DNA from: Eublepharis macularius
Lineage: Eukaryota > Chordata > Lepidosauria > Squamata > Eublepharidae
Assembly (NCBI RefSeq): GCF_028583425.1
Contig: NC_072806.1
Coordinates: 30,674,001 to 30,738,000, forward strand
Direction of reading: 5' to 3'
Length of the DNA: 64,000 nt
In this document: positions 12,301 to 24,300 of the stretch, piece after piece
Position numbering within the stretch: position 1 is the stretch's first letter
Layout of the letters: each line of letters begins with the position of its first letter
The notes under the pieces: generated by a model
Databases searched by the model: none
The model's input: the letters and a program-made list of their open reading frames with translations, nothing else
Told to the model about the DNA's origin: nothing
Program-made: the position numbers and the translations under genes

Positions 12301-15300
12301 AGGCAGTATGTAAATGAAGCAAATTAATAAATATAGATGAAGGTAATAGGTAGGTTGTTTAGTGGGAATGAAGGAGAGAAGGATGTAGGGAAAGGTGAGC
12401 TTATGGAGGCTGCCAGGACGAGGGAAAGAGGAAATAGTCTGAGGAATGGAATACAGACAAAAGTGAAGAACACCCACAGTTCCTTGCAGGTTCTCCACCA
12501 TTCAAATGGGCCTGGCTCAGCCGGCACCACATAACTGGGTCATAATAGAGAGGCTGCCTGGTGGGGGAAGGGGGAAAGGTGAAGACGGGGGCGGGGCACA
12601 CAAAGGTGGGCAAGAAGGAACCAAGGAAGCAGGAAAAGAGGGAGAGGCTATGGGGGTCAGGAAGGAAAGAGGACATGGTGGGGGAAGAGAAGTTGAGATG
12701 CTCCCGGCAAGTCCTCACAGGTCCCCCCCTTGTATTTTCTATTTCAACAGCATTTGCACGCCTGAATATTTTAATGAGGAATTTGATAGCCTCTAGGTCT
12801 GTTTCTTTCGTAGCCTCCTAGTGTTTCCTGTTTTGTTTTTAAAACATCTCTGGAGAAATGTATCCTTCCTCATTCTCAACCAGGAAACTGGCATTCATTG
12901 CTAAAAATTAATGGAGCACATTTATGCAACTGTGTATCTGTATGTGGAAAATGGGCTTGTACAAGTTTGCAAATCAACTTGCAGTGCATGAATCAAATGC
13001 ATTGTTGTTTGGATTCCTGAGCACCACTAGCCCTTTCAAGCTGTTCTTCCTCTGCGTGGGCAGTGGTAGGAAAATGAAGTAATACCCAAGTAGGGAGGGA
13101 TCTTGAGGGAAGTACAATCCTCCTCCCACCGGTCAAGAATTGGAAATGCCCCTGGCAGAGGAACCATGCAGGATTTTTGAGGGAATTCAAATCCATCCCA
13201 TCATCCCAACCATCTGGGAAGAAGAGATGGAACAAATACTGAGTCAGACCTTTGGTCCCTCTGTATTTTTTTACTTTATTTTATTTCATTTATATCGCAC
13301 TTTATTCCCAATGGGGACCCAAACTGGATTACAATATTCTCCCCTTCTCCGTTTTATCCTTACAACAACCCTGTGATGGCAGGTTAGTCTGAGACTGTGT
13401 GACTGGCCCAAGGTCATCCAGTCGTCTTCCATGGACAAGAGGAGGGAAATCAAACCTGGGTCTCCCAGATCCCAGGCCAACCCTCGCACTACACCAAGCT
13501 GGTCTACTCTAAATGGTAGCTGCTCTTCACATTCTCAGCTAGTGAAAAATCTTTCCTAGGGCCTACTAACCCAATATCCTTTTCAAACTGGAAGCATCAG
13601 GGACTGATGTGTGCAAAGCAAGAGCTCTAACGGAGCCACAGACCCTAACTGAAATTTTAAGATGCGCAGCCTCCCTCTCACTCCTGGCAGAGGTTCCAAC
13701 AGGACTCAAGCCAGCTTTCACTGCCTTAGAGAGCAGAAACACATTTTTCAAAACCCATGGCATTTTCTGGTACTATAATTCCTGTACTGGGCACCGAGTC
13801 CTCTGCAGAATTCAGAAGCTCTCTCAAGTGTTTTGAATCCTTGAAAATGTTTTTTTAAATCCCCAGGAAATATAAATCTCCCACATCACACATGGCCTTC
13901 ATTTACATCTTGCAGTCTTACTCACCTCTGCTTGTTTTCCCAATGCAGAATTACGCGTATGGTGGCTGCATGGCCCCAGCTGTCTCCTAGAAACACAAAA
14001 GCATGTACATTGTCTTAGATTTATTGCCTTATTATCAGTCTTTCAAACAAGAGCTGTCTACTGTGGTGTGCCCTGAAAAAAATTCCATTTTGGATCTGAG
14101 GTTTCTGAAGGATCTATGTACTACTATTGTTTTTTTTCCTGGTTGGGGCACTGCTGGCTCTAATCCATTTATTTTTTCCGTTGTCATGAGTTCCGGCCCT
14201 GTTCTTTGCAGTGAGGGCCTCCAGCCTCTTTGGGGCAGCTGTTTTTTGCACTTAACGGCATGAAGTCACACAGAACACAGTCTTCCCTCTAAACCACTGA
14301 ACCAGAGTTTTTCCTCGGTTACAGCACTCACACATAACAGACACACTATGGTGGGAAACTGGCTGAAAAGGAATAGTGGGGCAGCAGCAGCATTAAAAAC
14401 AATCCTGCTTTATGTTCACTTTTTCTATAGTCGCGCAGAAAACAGAGAGCCACCAGGCTCAAGGAAGAACACCAAGGGGCACCAATATGAAAACTTCCGT
14501 TGTTAATCCCAAAAATCCATACAATAATACAATTCAATGTGGATGCAATGGGAATGCAATACAAAATACAAAATGAATGTAATACAAAAGGCCAATGTGA
14601 GGCAAGATCAGTACATCTGTAACAAGGCTTAAATAAGCCCATATGCCGGCAGTCCGTAAATAAGTCCAACCGGCTAAACCGGGGAAAGACAGTCAACACA
14701 ATGCATCTGCCAAACAGAATTGCAGGAACGAAGGGTGTGGGCGACGAGTTGGGTTGACCTGTTCACTGCTCGTTTCAGAAGTACATTCTTCTTTCTTCAG
14801 GCCAAAATTGACAAGGAACCGCTCTGCATCTTCCAGTTCAAGTCCTTAAAGTAAGTCTAACGAATCGTTTGGACTTTTTCTATAGTGCCAATAAATTTTT
14901 ACCTTTCCATCTGTTGTCTGTTGGCGCCATGTTTCCTTGTGTTTTGCAGTTTTGTTTCCGTGATGAGGGGGTGTTCTCGCATTAATCACTACCGAGCTGC
15001 ATCACCCAAGTGCAGACAGGCAGTCAGCATGGTTTTCTGAATGGGGGGGGGGGAATGCACTCATGCACGCCGTGCACATTCCCCTTTCCCACCAACAGAG
15101 TTAATAATGTAAGGGCCCTCTCCCCCTTGGGATCCAATTGGTGAATGCTGTTAAGGAAAACAAGATGCTGCCATGCTGGCCCAGTGACTGCCTGCAGCTC
15201 TGCGAGGTGAGAACCAAACCAAACCAAAACACACAAACTTTTGAGTGAGAGTATTTCATTATAATTTTGTTTCCTGGATTTGGTTCACCGTTCTGGAAGC

Positions 15301-18300
15301 AGCTTTAACGAAAGAAGATTATATCTTGCTTTTGTACTATTAAAACGGCACTCACAGTAACCACAAGCAGCTGAAAACAGGGTTCCCAAAGCTTCAGAAA
15401 GAAAAAGTACAGGCACACAGTAAGTGTACAGTGGCAGAGAGAAGGTGGGAAACAAAATTGCAAGAGATCATCATCAGAGGAACATAAGAAACTGAAGGTG
15501 CTTTTGGAGGAAGGTAATCTCATTATTTTCAGCTCATTTCTGATGGCCTTGTTTGATTTCCAGACAGATTTATTGAGCTTGTCTTTCAATACAGTCTAGA
15601 TGGTGCACTGTGCTCAGAAGATAGATTGAAATTTAAAGCAGTCATCTAAGGAAAATGCTGCCATTACTCCCCCCGCCCCCCAACTCGTCTTCAGACAGCT
15701 CTGGCATCTCCAAGCCAGGCACATCTGTCATCCTTCAGCAGACGTGCTTTCAACTCCACCCACTCACATCTTCATTAGAGCGCCCGGAGAGAGAAGCACT
15801 ATTACTCCAATGGAAGAATCCTCAAAATTAAGTGTCTAGTCCCTGGAGGCATCTTGCCAACCCTCATTCAATGTGCAAGCATGAGATTTAAGGTTCAGAA
15901 GTTGAAATTAGAGTATGAATTATACAAATGAATGCTGCTTTCATTTCCAACCATATTTCCTCTCAGGTGGGGGCGGGGCGGGCAAAACTGTTTTATATAC
16001 TGCAGCAAAAGGCAGTGCTTTTAAATTAAGCTGGAAGGAGATTAATGTTTGGCTTCATTACTGAGCATGCCAAAGAAAAACTCAGATTATCCGGCTTGGA
16101 GCTCAGTGTTGTGAAAAGCAGGAGCCACAACAAAGCCCCAACTTAATTCTTACCGTGTCTGGTCCCTTCCACATCCCTTTAATAATAATTAAAAGGCTTT
16201 TCTTCCACTAAAAATAAAAAAACAAAACTTAAGATTTCTGGGTTTTTGAAAATAGCTTGCTGAAGCCATTTCTTAACGTAATAGAAGCAGTGAGAAGGGG
16301 AAAGAAATATAATAGGAGACAGCAGGGATGACGAGTTCTTTCCACTTTGAAACAAAAATCTGCCTTTCTGGCTACACCTTTCCCCTTATAACTGCAAAAC
16401 AAAAAACAACAGAGAGTTACTGTTTTAAAAATGAAAACTGGAAAACAATAGATTTAGGCAATAGATCACTGTAACACTACAGTGATGTTGCAATTCCCAA
16501 TTTTTGTAAAAAAGCCCTCCAGTGGAGGGATGGAAATGGCAGCAGTAGGGGGGCTGGGGCTGCTATACAGATGCTGTTACCACTGCAAATGTTTCTGCAG
16601 TAACAGCAACAGCTGTGGCGCCTCTATGTAGAAACAGCCCTGTATCGTGGACAAGGACATGCAAAAGGACCCAACTTTGCAACGATTTCAGAGGCTTTGA
16701 AAACATTTCCAAGGTGCTATTGGTGGCTCATGAGTGGAGGTTAGTCTGATGGATAATGGCTTGTTCTTGTCTTCTTTTTAGTTGTACTGTATTTCTGTAG
16801 ACTGAGATTTTAGCTAGTTTTAATTAGGTAAGCTGCTTTGAGATCTGTTGACTGAGAGAAAAGCAGAATGTAATTTTTTTTTAATCCTCCAAACAGGGCA
16901 GGGGAAGAGAAGAGGCAGGCAGCCAGGAGTCAAGAGAAAGAAAATAATAACATAATAATAATATTTGATTTATATACCACCCTTCAGGACAACTTACCAC
17001 CCAACTCAGAGCAGTTTACAATGTATGTTATTATTATCTCCATAGCAATCACCCTGTGAGGTGGGTGGGGCTGAGAGAGCTCTGGCAGAGCTGTGACTGG
17101 CCCAAGGTCACCCAGCTGGCTTCAATTGGAGGAGTGGGGAATCAAACCCAGTTCTCCAGATTAGAGTCCTGAGCTCTTAACCACTACTCAAAACTGGCTG
17201 GGTACTGGCTGAAGTCTCCATTTTCCTTCCCTCAAATTGTTCTGAGAAGGTTGGAGACAGAGAGAGGGAGATGGGGGATAGGGAGCTCAGTGTTTAAATA
17301 GCACCCTCAACGGAGTTGAAGTCTGCCCGTGGACTGCCAGTTGCCAACCCTTAAATCTATTAGCTCTAATTTGCTTTGCAGTCTGAACACCTGCCAAAAA
17401 CATCATGTATACTACAGAGGGAAGGAGGTGTCGAAGACAAAAGGTCAGCCTCTGAAAACAAGGTCTTTATCTGCATGCACATTTCAAATTCAGCATCCTC
17501 AAAGGACAAGCTTTTTATTTTGTTCAATTTATCTTACATCTCTGCTGAGAGACTGAACTGCTGAATACACACATTAAGGACGCCTTTTCTTTTGTCTGCT
17601 GCCTCCCCACCCCTACCCCCCACTCAACTATCTAGGGAATTATTAGGTGATTTACAGGAGAGAGTGAGTGCGCATGCTAGGTTAACTGGATTTCTATTCT
17701 GACTGAAATCATTCCCGACTATCTCCAACAACTGTGGCAATTAAAACAATCCTGTCCTGTGGGGTCTTGAATGCCACATTTCAGTTTACGAGGAGTTTAT
17801 TAAGAGTCCCTTGAGAGCAATGATGTTCATGTTAATATGAACTGGTTTAACTGTGCATCTTCCCATCGACATTGTAGCTAATGTATCCCTGGTGCAAATT
17901 CTTTGTTGGGTTTAGCACAGTTTTACAGTTGCTTTACTCTTTGTAAGATGCTCTTTTTGCATCCCCAGTGATACAACTGCACAAAGAGCGTCCCACGTGA
18001 ATGGCACGCTCTACAGATTTAAAGCTGCTATTTCTTGGTACCCGGTTTTGGACATCACGGAGGCACGTTTTCTTTTCAGCAACTGGCGCAGTCATGGGAA
18101 TTGGCCAAGAGAAGCAGCAGTTCCAACCATGACATGCCTGCATCACAGACAACATCCTCCGTGCAAGTGCCTCGTGGGAGAGAATCACTGGGGAGATCAA
18201 CTGCGCTGTTGATGGTGCCTGAAAAAGCTCGTGTAGACGGAAAAAGCATCCTTCTAATTGCAGCCTAAACACTCACCTAAGGCAGGAACCAAAGAGGAGC

Positions 18301-21300
18301 AGTTTTGTCCAATTCTTGTTGTCATTTGGTTAGTCAAAACTACCTGAAAGAAAGAGAGAAGAATCAAAAAAATAAAATACAGGAAGAAACTGTGTGCATG
18401 TGTCGGTGTGAAGAAGGAATCTGGTTCTCACATTTCTACCTTTGTATTAAAACACCAGCTACATTATAGGATAAATTCAAGAGGCCTGGAGAAGGTGGGA
18501 AGAGATGACAAGACCCAGCACATCTGGATAAATGGATATCTGAATGGGGAGGAGGGGAGAAAAGGGAACTGTGTATGGGGGAGGGAGGGACTGGGTAAAT
18601 AAAATGTTGGGAGAACAGTTCACTTGTGCTTCTGCTTCAGAGAAGAGAGAAAACATAGATACACAAGTCAATGGAACTCACGGTTAGCTATTTTTTAGAA
18701 CAGGAGCAATAAGTCTGAAGTGTCACCAATGAGCTATTTGAAATGAGAAAACTGAGCAGGTTTTGGATAAGGACATCCAAGGCACCAGGTGGGACTGGAT
18801 GACCTTTGGTTCCCATCCAACCCTATCATTCTAGTCACTGGAAAACTTTAATTTATTGGCCAGAGGGGCAAGGCAAGGAAGCTTATGCAAAATATTATCA
18901 ATTATTAATTGCTCCATACCTTCCACCCCTCTCATCCCAACCCAGACACACACAAGAAGCAAAGTCTTGTTGTGATGAATTGTTGTGGGCCCCACACAGC
19001 ACATTCAACAGCCCGAATGTCAACTGTGAACGTCACAACTGTGTTAGAAGACAGAAAGCAGTTTCCTCCTCTTCCCTCCTCATGGCTATCTGAGTAAAAA
19101 CACACAGAGGGGTTTATTTTTAGCCACAGAGCAATAAAAAAGAAATCCCAGTGTGCACACAGAATCACAGCTTAGGAGGAGCCAAGTTACCTGGAAACAG
19201 GGGAGAGACAAGCACCATTCCAGAATTTGCGTAAGCTTCGTTCCTGTTAGACGCAGTAGGGCTGAAAAAAGCTCACCTATAAATAGCCGTGGCTCAAGCG
19301 TGCCCTCCACTGGCTAGGATGCTGGCCATGTCTAAAACACCTCCAAGCAGAGGTCAAAGGGGGCACAGACAAAGAATCCTCAGGCGGGATGCTGAGGATT
19401 TTTTCGCACATGCCTCTGCCAGCAAAGTAGCTTTGCTCCTGGCATGCAGCTGGCCTTCTTGTGATGGCCAGGGGTTAATTTTTTTAAAACACCACGACCG
19501 ACCGAGGGCAGGAAACTATGACTTCATTTTAAAACATGTGTGCGTTTGCAAGATTGGAGGAGAAATCCTTCTACGTAGGAGGATACTGTTTTCACGTTTC
19601 AGCTGATGAGGATCAATTACGGGTGCCCTGACTGTTTGAGTGGCTTTGAATTTCAGAGCCTTTTCAGTGATGGCACCGTAGTTACAGAAGACTCTGCCTA
19701 TCCTCCTTGCCAACTTTCAAACAGCGGATTAGGGTTAGTATCTTCAGTTTCAAATAGATTTTTCTCTTTATTGCTGTACTGCAAACCACTTGCGAGAATG
19801 GCTATTGAGCAGTAGAAAAAATTAATGGAACAAAAGCGATGATCAGCAGTCACTGAAGGGATTGTTTCTCCTGTTCCAGCAGCTTAAAAAGAGTATCAAA
19901 ATCAGTAAGCCAATAAAAAATATGACTAAATATCAAACTTACTTTAAAATTCTGCCCCAAAGTCAAACTGAATGATGGCAGGATAATTCTCATGTTTTTA
20001 TTCCTGTGTCTTCCTGTTTCACCAAAAGAGCAGCTAAGCACTGTCCTCCCCCCCACCTTGTGGAGCTCAACTGCTTTCACGTCCTTTCTGGTTCACTCCT
20101 TGTATCGGCGCTGAGCCAAAAAAAAAAAAGTTACAAAAAACGGAGCACCACAAGATAAAAGCACGGATCAGGCAGGCTGTAGCTCTCCTTGCCTGCAGGC
20201 TCCATTTTTATATGCAAACATGGACGGGACTTCTCACCACATATGTCTCACTCCCCTTTCCCCTCCCAGAATGGCACAGACCACTCCCAAGATTTCTTTG
20301 AGAAGGCAATAAAATGTGTGGCAGGCCATGCCCTAATGTCAGAAAGAACAAAAACCTACCGCAGAAATAATTAATTATCCTAATCGTTCTTAAAGTGCAC
20401 CGTGCAATAATATTATAATATAATTTAATATTTAGAAATAGTATTTGAAGATTTTTTACAACAATGCTATAACTGATTTAAAGTGCAAGGTGCCCAAATT
20501 AGCAAGATAAATATAACAATAAATGTTTGCATCCAAGATTCACAATTCCAATGTACAAATAACAATAAAGACCATCAAAGGAGGCTTTTCTTTTTCAGTT
20601 AAACAGTATAGTCCTGAGACTTGGAGTCAAAGGCAATTTTTCCAATTGATGATGACCATCTTTCTTGTTCTTTTCTAGAAGCAGATCCAACCAGACGGAA
20701 GTCACCAGCACAATAGCCGTCTCCCGGGCGGGAGGATCCACCAAGAGAACCCACAAGTCTCACAGAAAGGAGCAGAAAAAAGGAGCAGAACCCCGAAGCA
20801 GAAAAAAGGGTCAGAAATAAGGGATTCCGTTGTTTGACCTGCTTCGGTGTGCTCCGTAAAGATTTGGAGCATACTGACAAACTGCGCCCCCCCCCCCGCT
20901 GCTTATTTCACCCGATGGGAGGGAAAGGAGGGGGTTCTGTCACGTGGGAACACCCCCCGTGACCCAGGTGGAGCGCAGAAGGGCCCTTTCGCTGCCACTT
21001 GCAATACGTGGTGGGGTTTGCCATGGGCCCTTTATACTCCATCTGGGTCGAGGGGGAATCCCCCACAACCCAGGTAGAGCGTGGAAAGGCCCTTTTGCTG
21101 CTGCCTTCAATGTAAGTGGTGGTGAAATGACCCTTTAAACTCCATCTGGGTCGCGGGGGAAACCCCCCCCCACGGCGGCAATGCAAATGGATTCCCCCCA
21201 CGACCCAGATGGGAGTTTAAAGGGCCTTTTCGCTGTGACGGCGCAGATCAGCTGCTTGGCGGGGATTTCCTTGCCAAGCAGCTGATCCGTGGTTTAAATG

Positions 21301-24300
21301 CCCCTTTCCCTGCCGCTGCTCAGAAGCTTCCCGAAGCAGTATGAATCGCTTAGATTCGGGGCTTCCGAATTGGACCCAGGATGCTGGGCCCGATCTGGTA
21401 ATCCCAAATCTTTGCAAATCGGGTCCGATTCGGGTGTTTTACCCGAATCGGAAACCCGATTCGCACATCCCAACTAGCAATTATCCTATTTCAGAATAGC
21501 TTTTCCAAGAGTGTTCTATCAGCAGTTGTCTCCCTAAAGCATTTGATCATTTAATAAAAACCATCTTCTTTACAATGAGTATCTAAGCGTAATTAATTAA
21601 ATGGTCTTTGATGGTCTTTATGGTTATTTGTACATTGGAACTGTGAATTTTGGATGCAAACTTATTTACTGTTGTATTTATCTTGCTAATTTGGGCACCT
21701 TGCACTTTAAAACAGTTATAGCATTGTTGTAAAAAAATCTTCAAATACTATTTCTAAATATTAAATTATATCATAATATTATTGCATGGTGCACTTTTAA
21801 GAACAATTAGGGTAATTGATTACTTCCACGGTAGGTTTTTACTCTTGCCGGTTGTGTGTACTCTGCAGAGCCCCTCTCTAGTTTGCATGCTCTAATATCA
21901 GCGATCAAAACTATTCTTCCTCCCTCCCTATCTGCTGGTGTATTACCCTCACTGATACCTTTCTCTACTGCAAAAAAGTGACAAAAGCTGGAATTTCAAA
22001 TAAGCTTGTCAGTTTTCTGTTGTTTTATGCCACTAAGCAACTCCTTAAGCACATTTTGGTCACTTCTGTATGGCAACCCCCCTGTGCCTTAACATTTCAG
22101 CTGGGCCACCCTCCCTTTACCCAGGAAGTCTCACAGCCAACGTGTGATCATTGGCGATGGTGATCAGCTGCTGGGCTAGACCATTCAAGAGCCGTGTCCG
22201 CAGCGAGAGGTCCTCAAAGTCGTGGCGGAAAGGAAAGGCAACACCATCGATCACAACCAGCCGGACCTGAAGGCAGGATTTTAAAAAGAAGAAATTAGTA
22301 ATCCTGCAGAAATAATATTTATTTATTTATACCATGCTTTTCTTCCTGATGAGAGAAAGGCCCTACTGATCTACCCAAGGGGGACTCAAACTGGCTTCAC
22401 ATTGCTCTCACTTCCTCTGTCTTATCCATACAACAACCTTATGAAGTAGACTAGGTGGAGAGAGAGTGACTGGCCCAAGGTCACCCACCGAACTTCTATG
22501 GCAGAGTAAGGATTCTCACTTGGGCCTCCTGGAGCCTAGTCTAATACTTCATGCACACCTCAATGCACACCTAAAACCATAATTCATACAGACGTGCTCT
22601 TCAGAGAGACTGCAGCTTCTTCTAACTACAGGAACAATCTTGGAGGACAGAGCTAGTCCATCTCCCAAGCAACTGTATATGGCAACAAACCGGCAGAGGG
22701 AGGTATTAGGGAAGAGGCAATAAATATGCTTTGCTCCTTGAAGGCACCACTACTACAAGGCTAGTAGTGACTGAACCAGGGGGAAAACATATTTTGTTTT
22801 TGCTTATGAACCAAAAACTGTGTTTTGTGCTCTTCCCTCCAAATCAGAGAGGGTTTAGATCTTAAGGGGAAGCAAGCAATCTTATGGAAGAGAGGCCGAT
22901 TGATTGCTATTAGTCAGGACAGCTATTAGCCAGGATACTTTGCTATTACTGGACACATCATTTGGATATGATTTCCAATGCATGGGTCATTGGAAATACT
23001 ATCATTCCTATCAGGGGTCATTTAGTAGAAAAAGAGCTGGAGGAATTCATTAGCATAACTCATTAGCATGTCTCATTAGCATACACCATGTCCCTTGACA
23101 TCACCAGAAATGCGTCATTTGCACAACTGATTTGTGTATGCCACACCCCCTGACATCACCTATCCTGGCTGTTTTGGACCCAATCCTGGCCATTCAGGTC
23201 CGAAATTGGGCCCAGAATGGCAAAAAGAGGCTGAAAATGGCCAAAAAGGGGCCCAAAATGGTCAGGATCGGGCCACTGCTGAGCAGGAGAGTGATCCACC
23301 ACCCGTCAGAGGCCTGATCCGGGCTGTTTCGGCCCCAATCCAGGACAAAATGGGCCCAAAATGTCCAAGAGTCAGGTGGGCGGGATCACCTGACACGTGA
23401 CCTCTTTGGGAAACTGCCGGAACTGCGTTCCTGCACGTTCCCCCTCGAAATGAGCCCTGATTCCTATTAATGTGCTTGAGGCACACATTCACTTTGAATG
23501 GAAAGTTGGGATACACATCCACTCTTTCCATGACCAATTATAGCATTTTTCTATTTCATTCTGTGCCTTATTAGGCCTATTGTACTTTATGGTGTGTAGT
23601 ATTTCATTCATGACCACTGAGGAGCGCTTTTTAGCTGAAACGTGTTTTGTCTGGTGATATTTATGTAATTGTACTGGGTCATTTGGAAGCTACCTGTATG
23701 GCATTCCTATGTGTTTTGGTATATTTTGCTCTATACTTGTGTTACACAAGTGGAAGGTGCTAAACTGTGGAACCACACATATAGATATTGTTTAAAATAC
23801 ATGTTTTTATTGCTCCACATCCTATTAAATATTTTTGTATTAGTTTTTCAGTTTTTGTGTTATCGTTTGCATTTGATTCATTTTGGTTGTTTTTCACAAA
23901 TTTGGCCCAACCAGCTTATTTTTGGATGATTTATTTTTATTTATTATATTTTTAACCCACCTTCCCCACAAGTGGGCTCAGGGCGAGGTACAACATTGAT
24001 TAAAAAACATTAAAACAATAATCACAGCATAAAAACAGCAAACAATAAAACCATTCCAAGACGGGGCAGTCCTGCACTCCTGCCCATCAGCAACCAAGAT
24101 AAAGGACAGCAACCAAGGGACACAGAGGAGCTGTGTAGGATGGGCCAGACAACCTAGAGCCAAGTCCATCTCACCTCAGAGCCTGCTGAGGTTTCATACC
24201 CAGTCTTACTGTTTCAAAACTTCCTTCCCCAGTCACTCAGGCTGGCAACTTCTTGTCTTTCAAAAGGGAAGTTAGGATTCCCAAAAGGATATCTCCATTA

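Larger units (their letters stand above)
8320..13925. other. RAD51C intron 7
   Basis: 5.6 kb with a foldback repeat (8397-8548), a hAT-like MITE (8653-8810) and three SINE copies (11378, 12125, 13267). A LINE- or SINE-tail-like piece lies at about 9270-9430. From 9430 to 11377 I see nothing else beyond C- and G-runs near 10270. Confidence 0.7.
13987..18276. other. RAD51C intron 6
   Basis: 4.3 kb. A 441-bp insert between 14-bp direct repeats (14432-14872), a SINE or LINE tail at about 16780-16885 and a SINE at 16951-17200. From 14890 to 16780 and from 17200 to 18276 I find no gene, RNA or clear repeat. Confidence 0.7.
18344..22134. other. RAD51C intron 5
   Basis: 3.8 kb with a CR1 3' remnant at about 18755-18835 and the 1.5 kb inverted repeat at 20350-21840. 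From 18840 to 20350 nothing is recognised. Confidence 0.7.

Noticed and set aside
12401..12821. Several overlapping open frames next to a SINE
   Set aside because: Purine-rich low-complexity sequence gives open frames on both strands by chance.
23012..23459. Inner GGCCCAAAATGG repeats as a separate satellite
   Set aside because: They lie wholly inside a hAT-like element with its own target duplication and recur in its sister copy.
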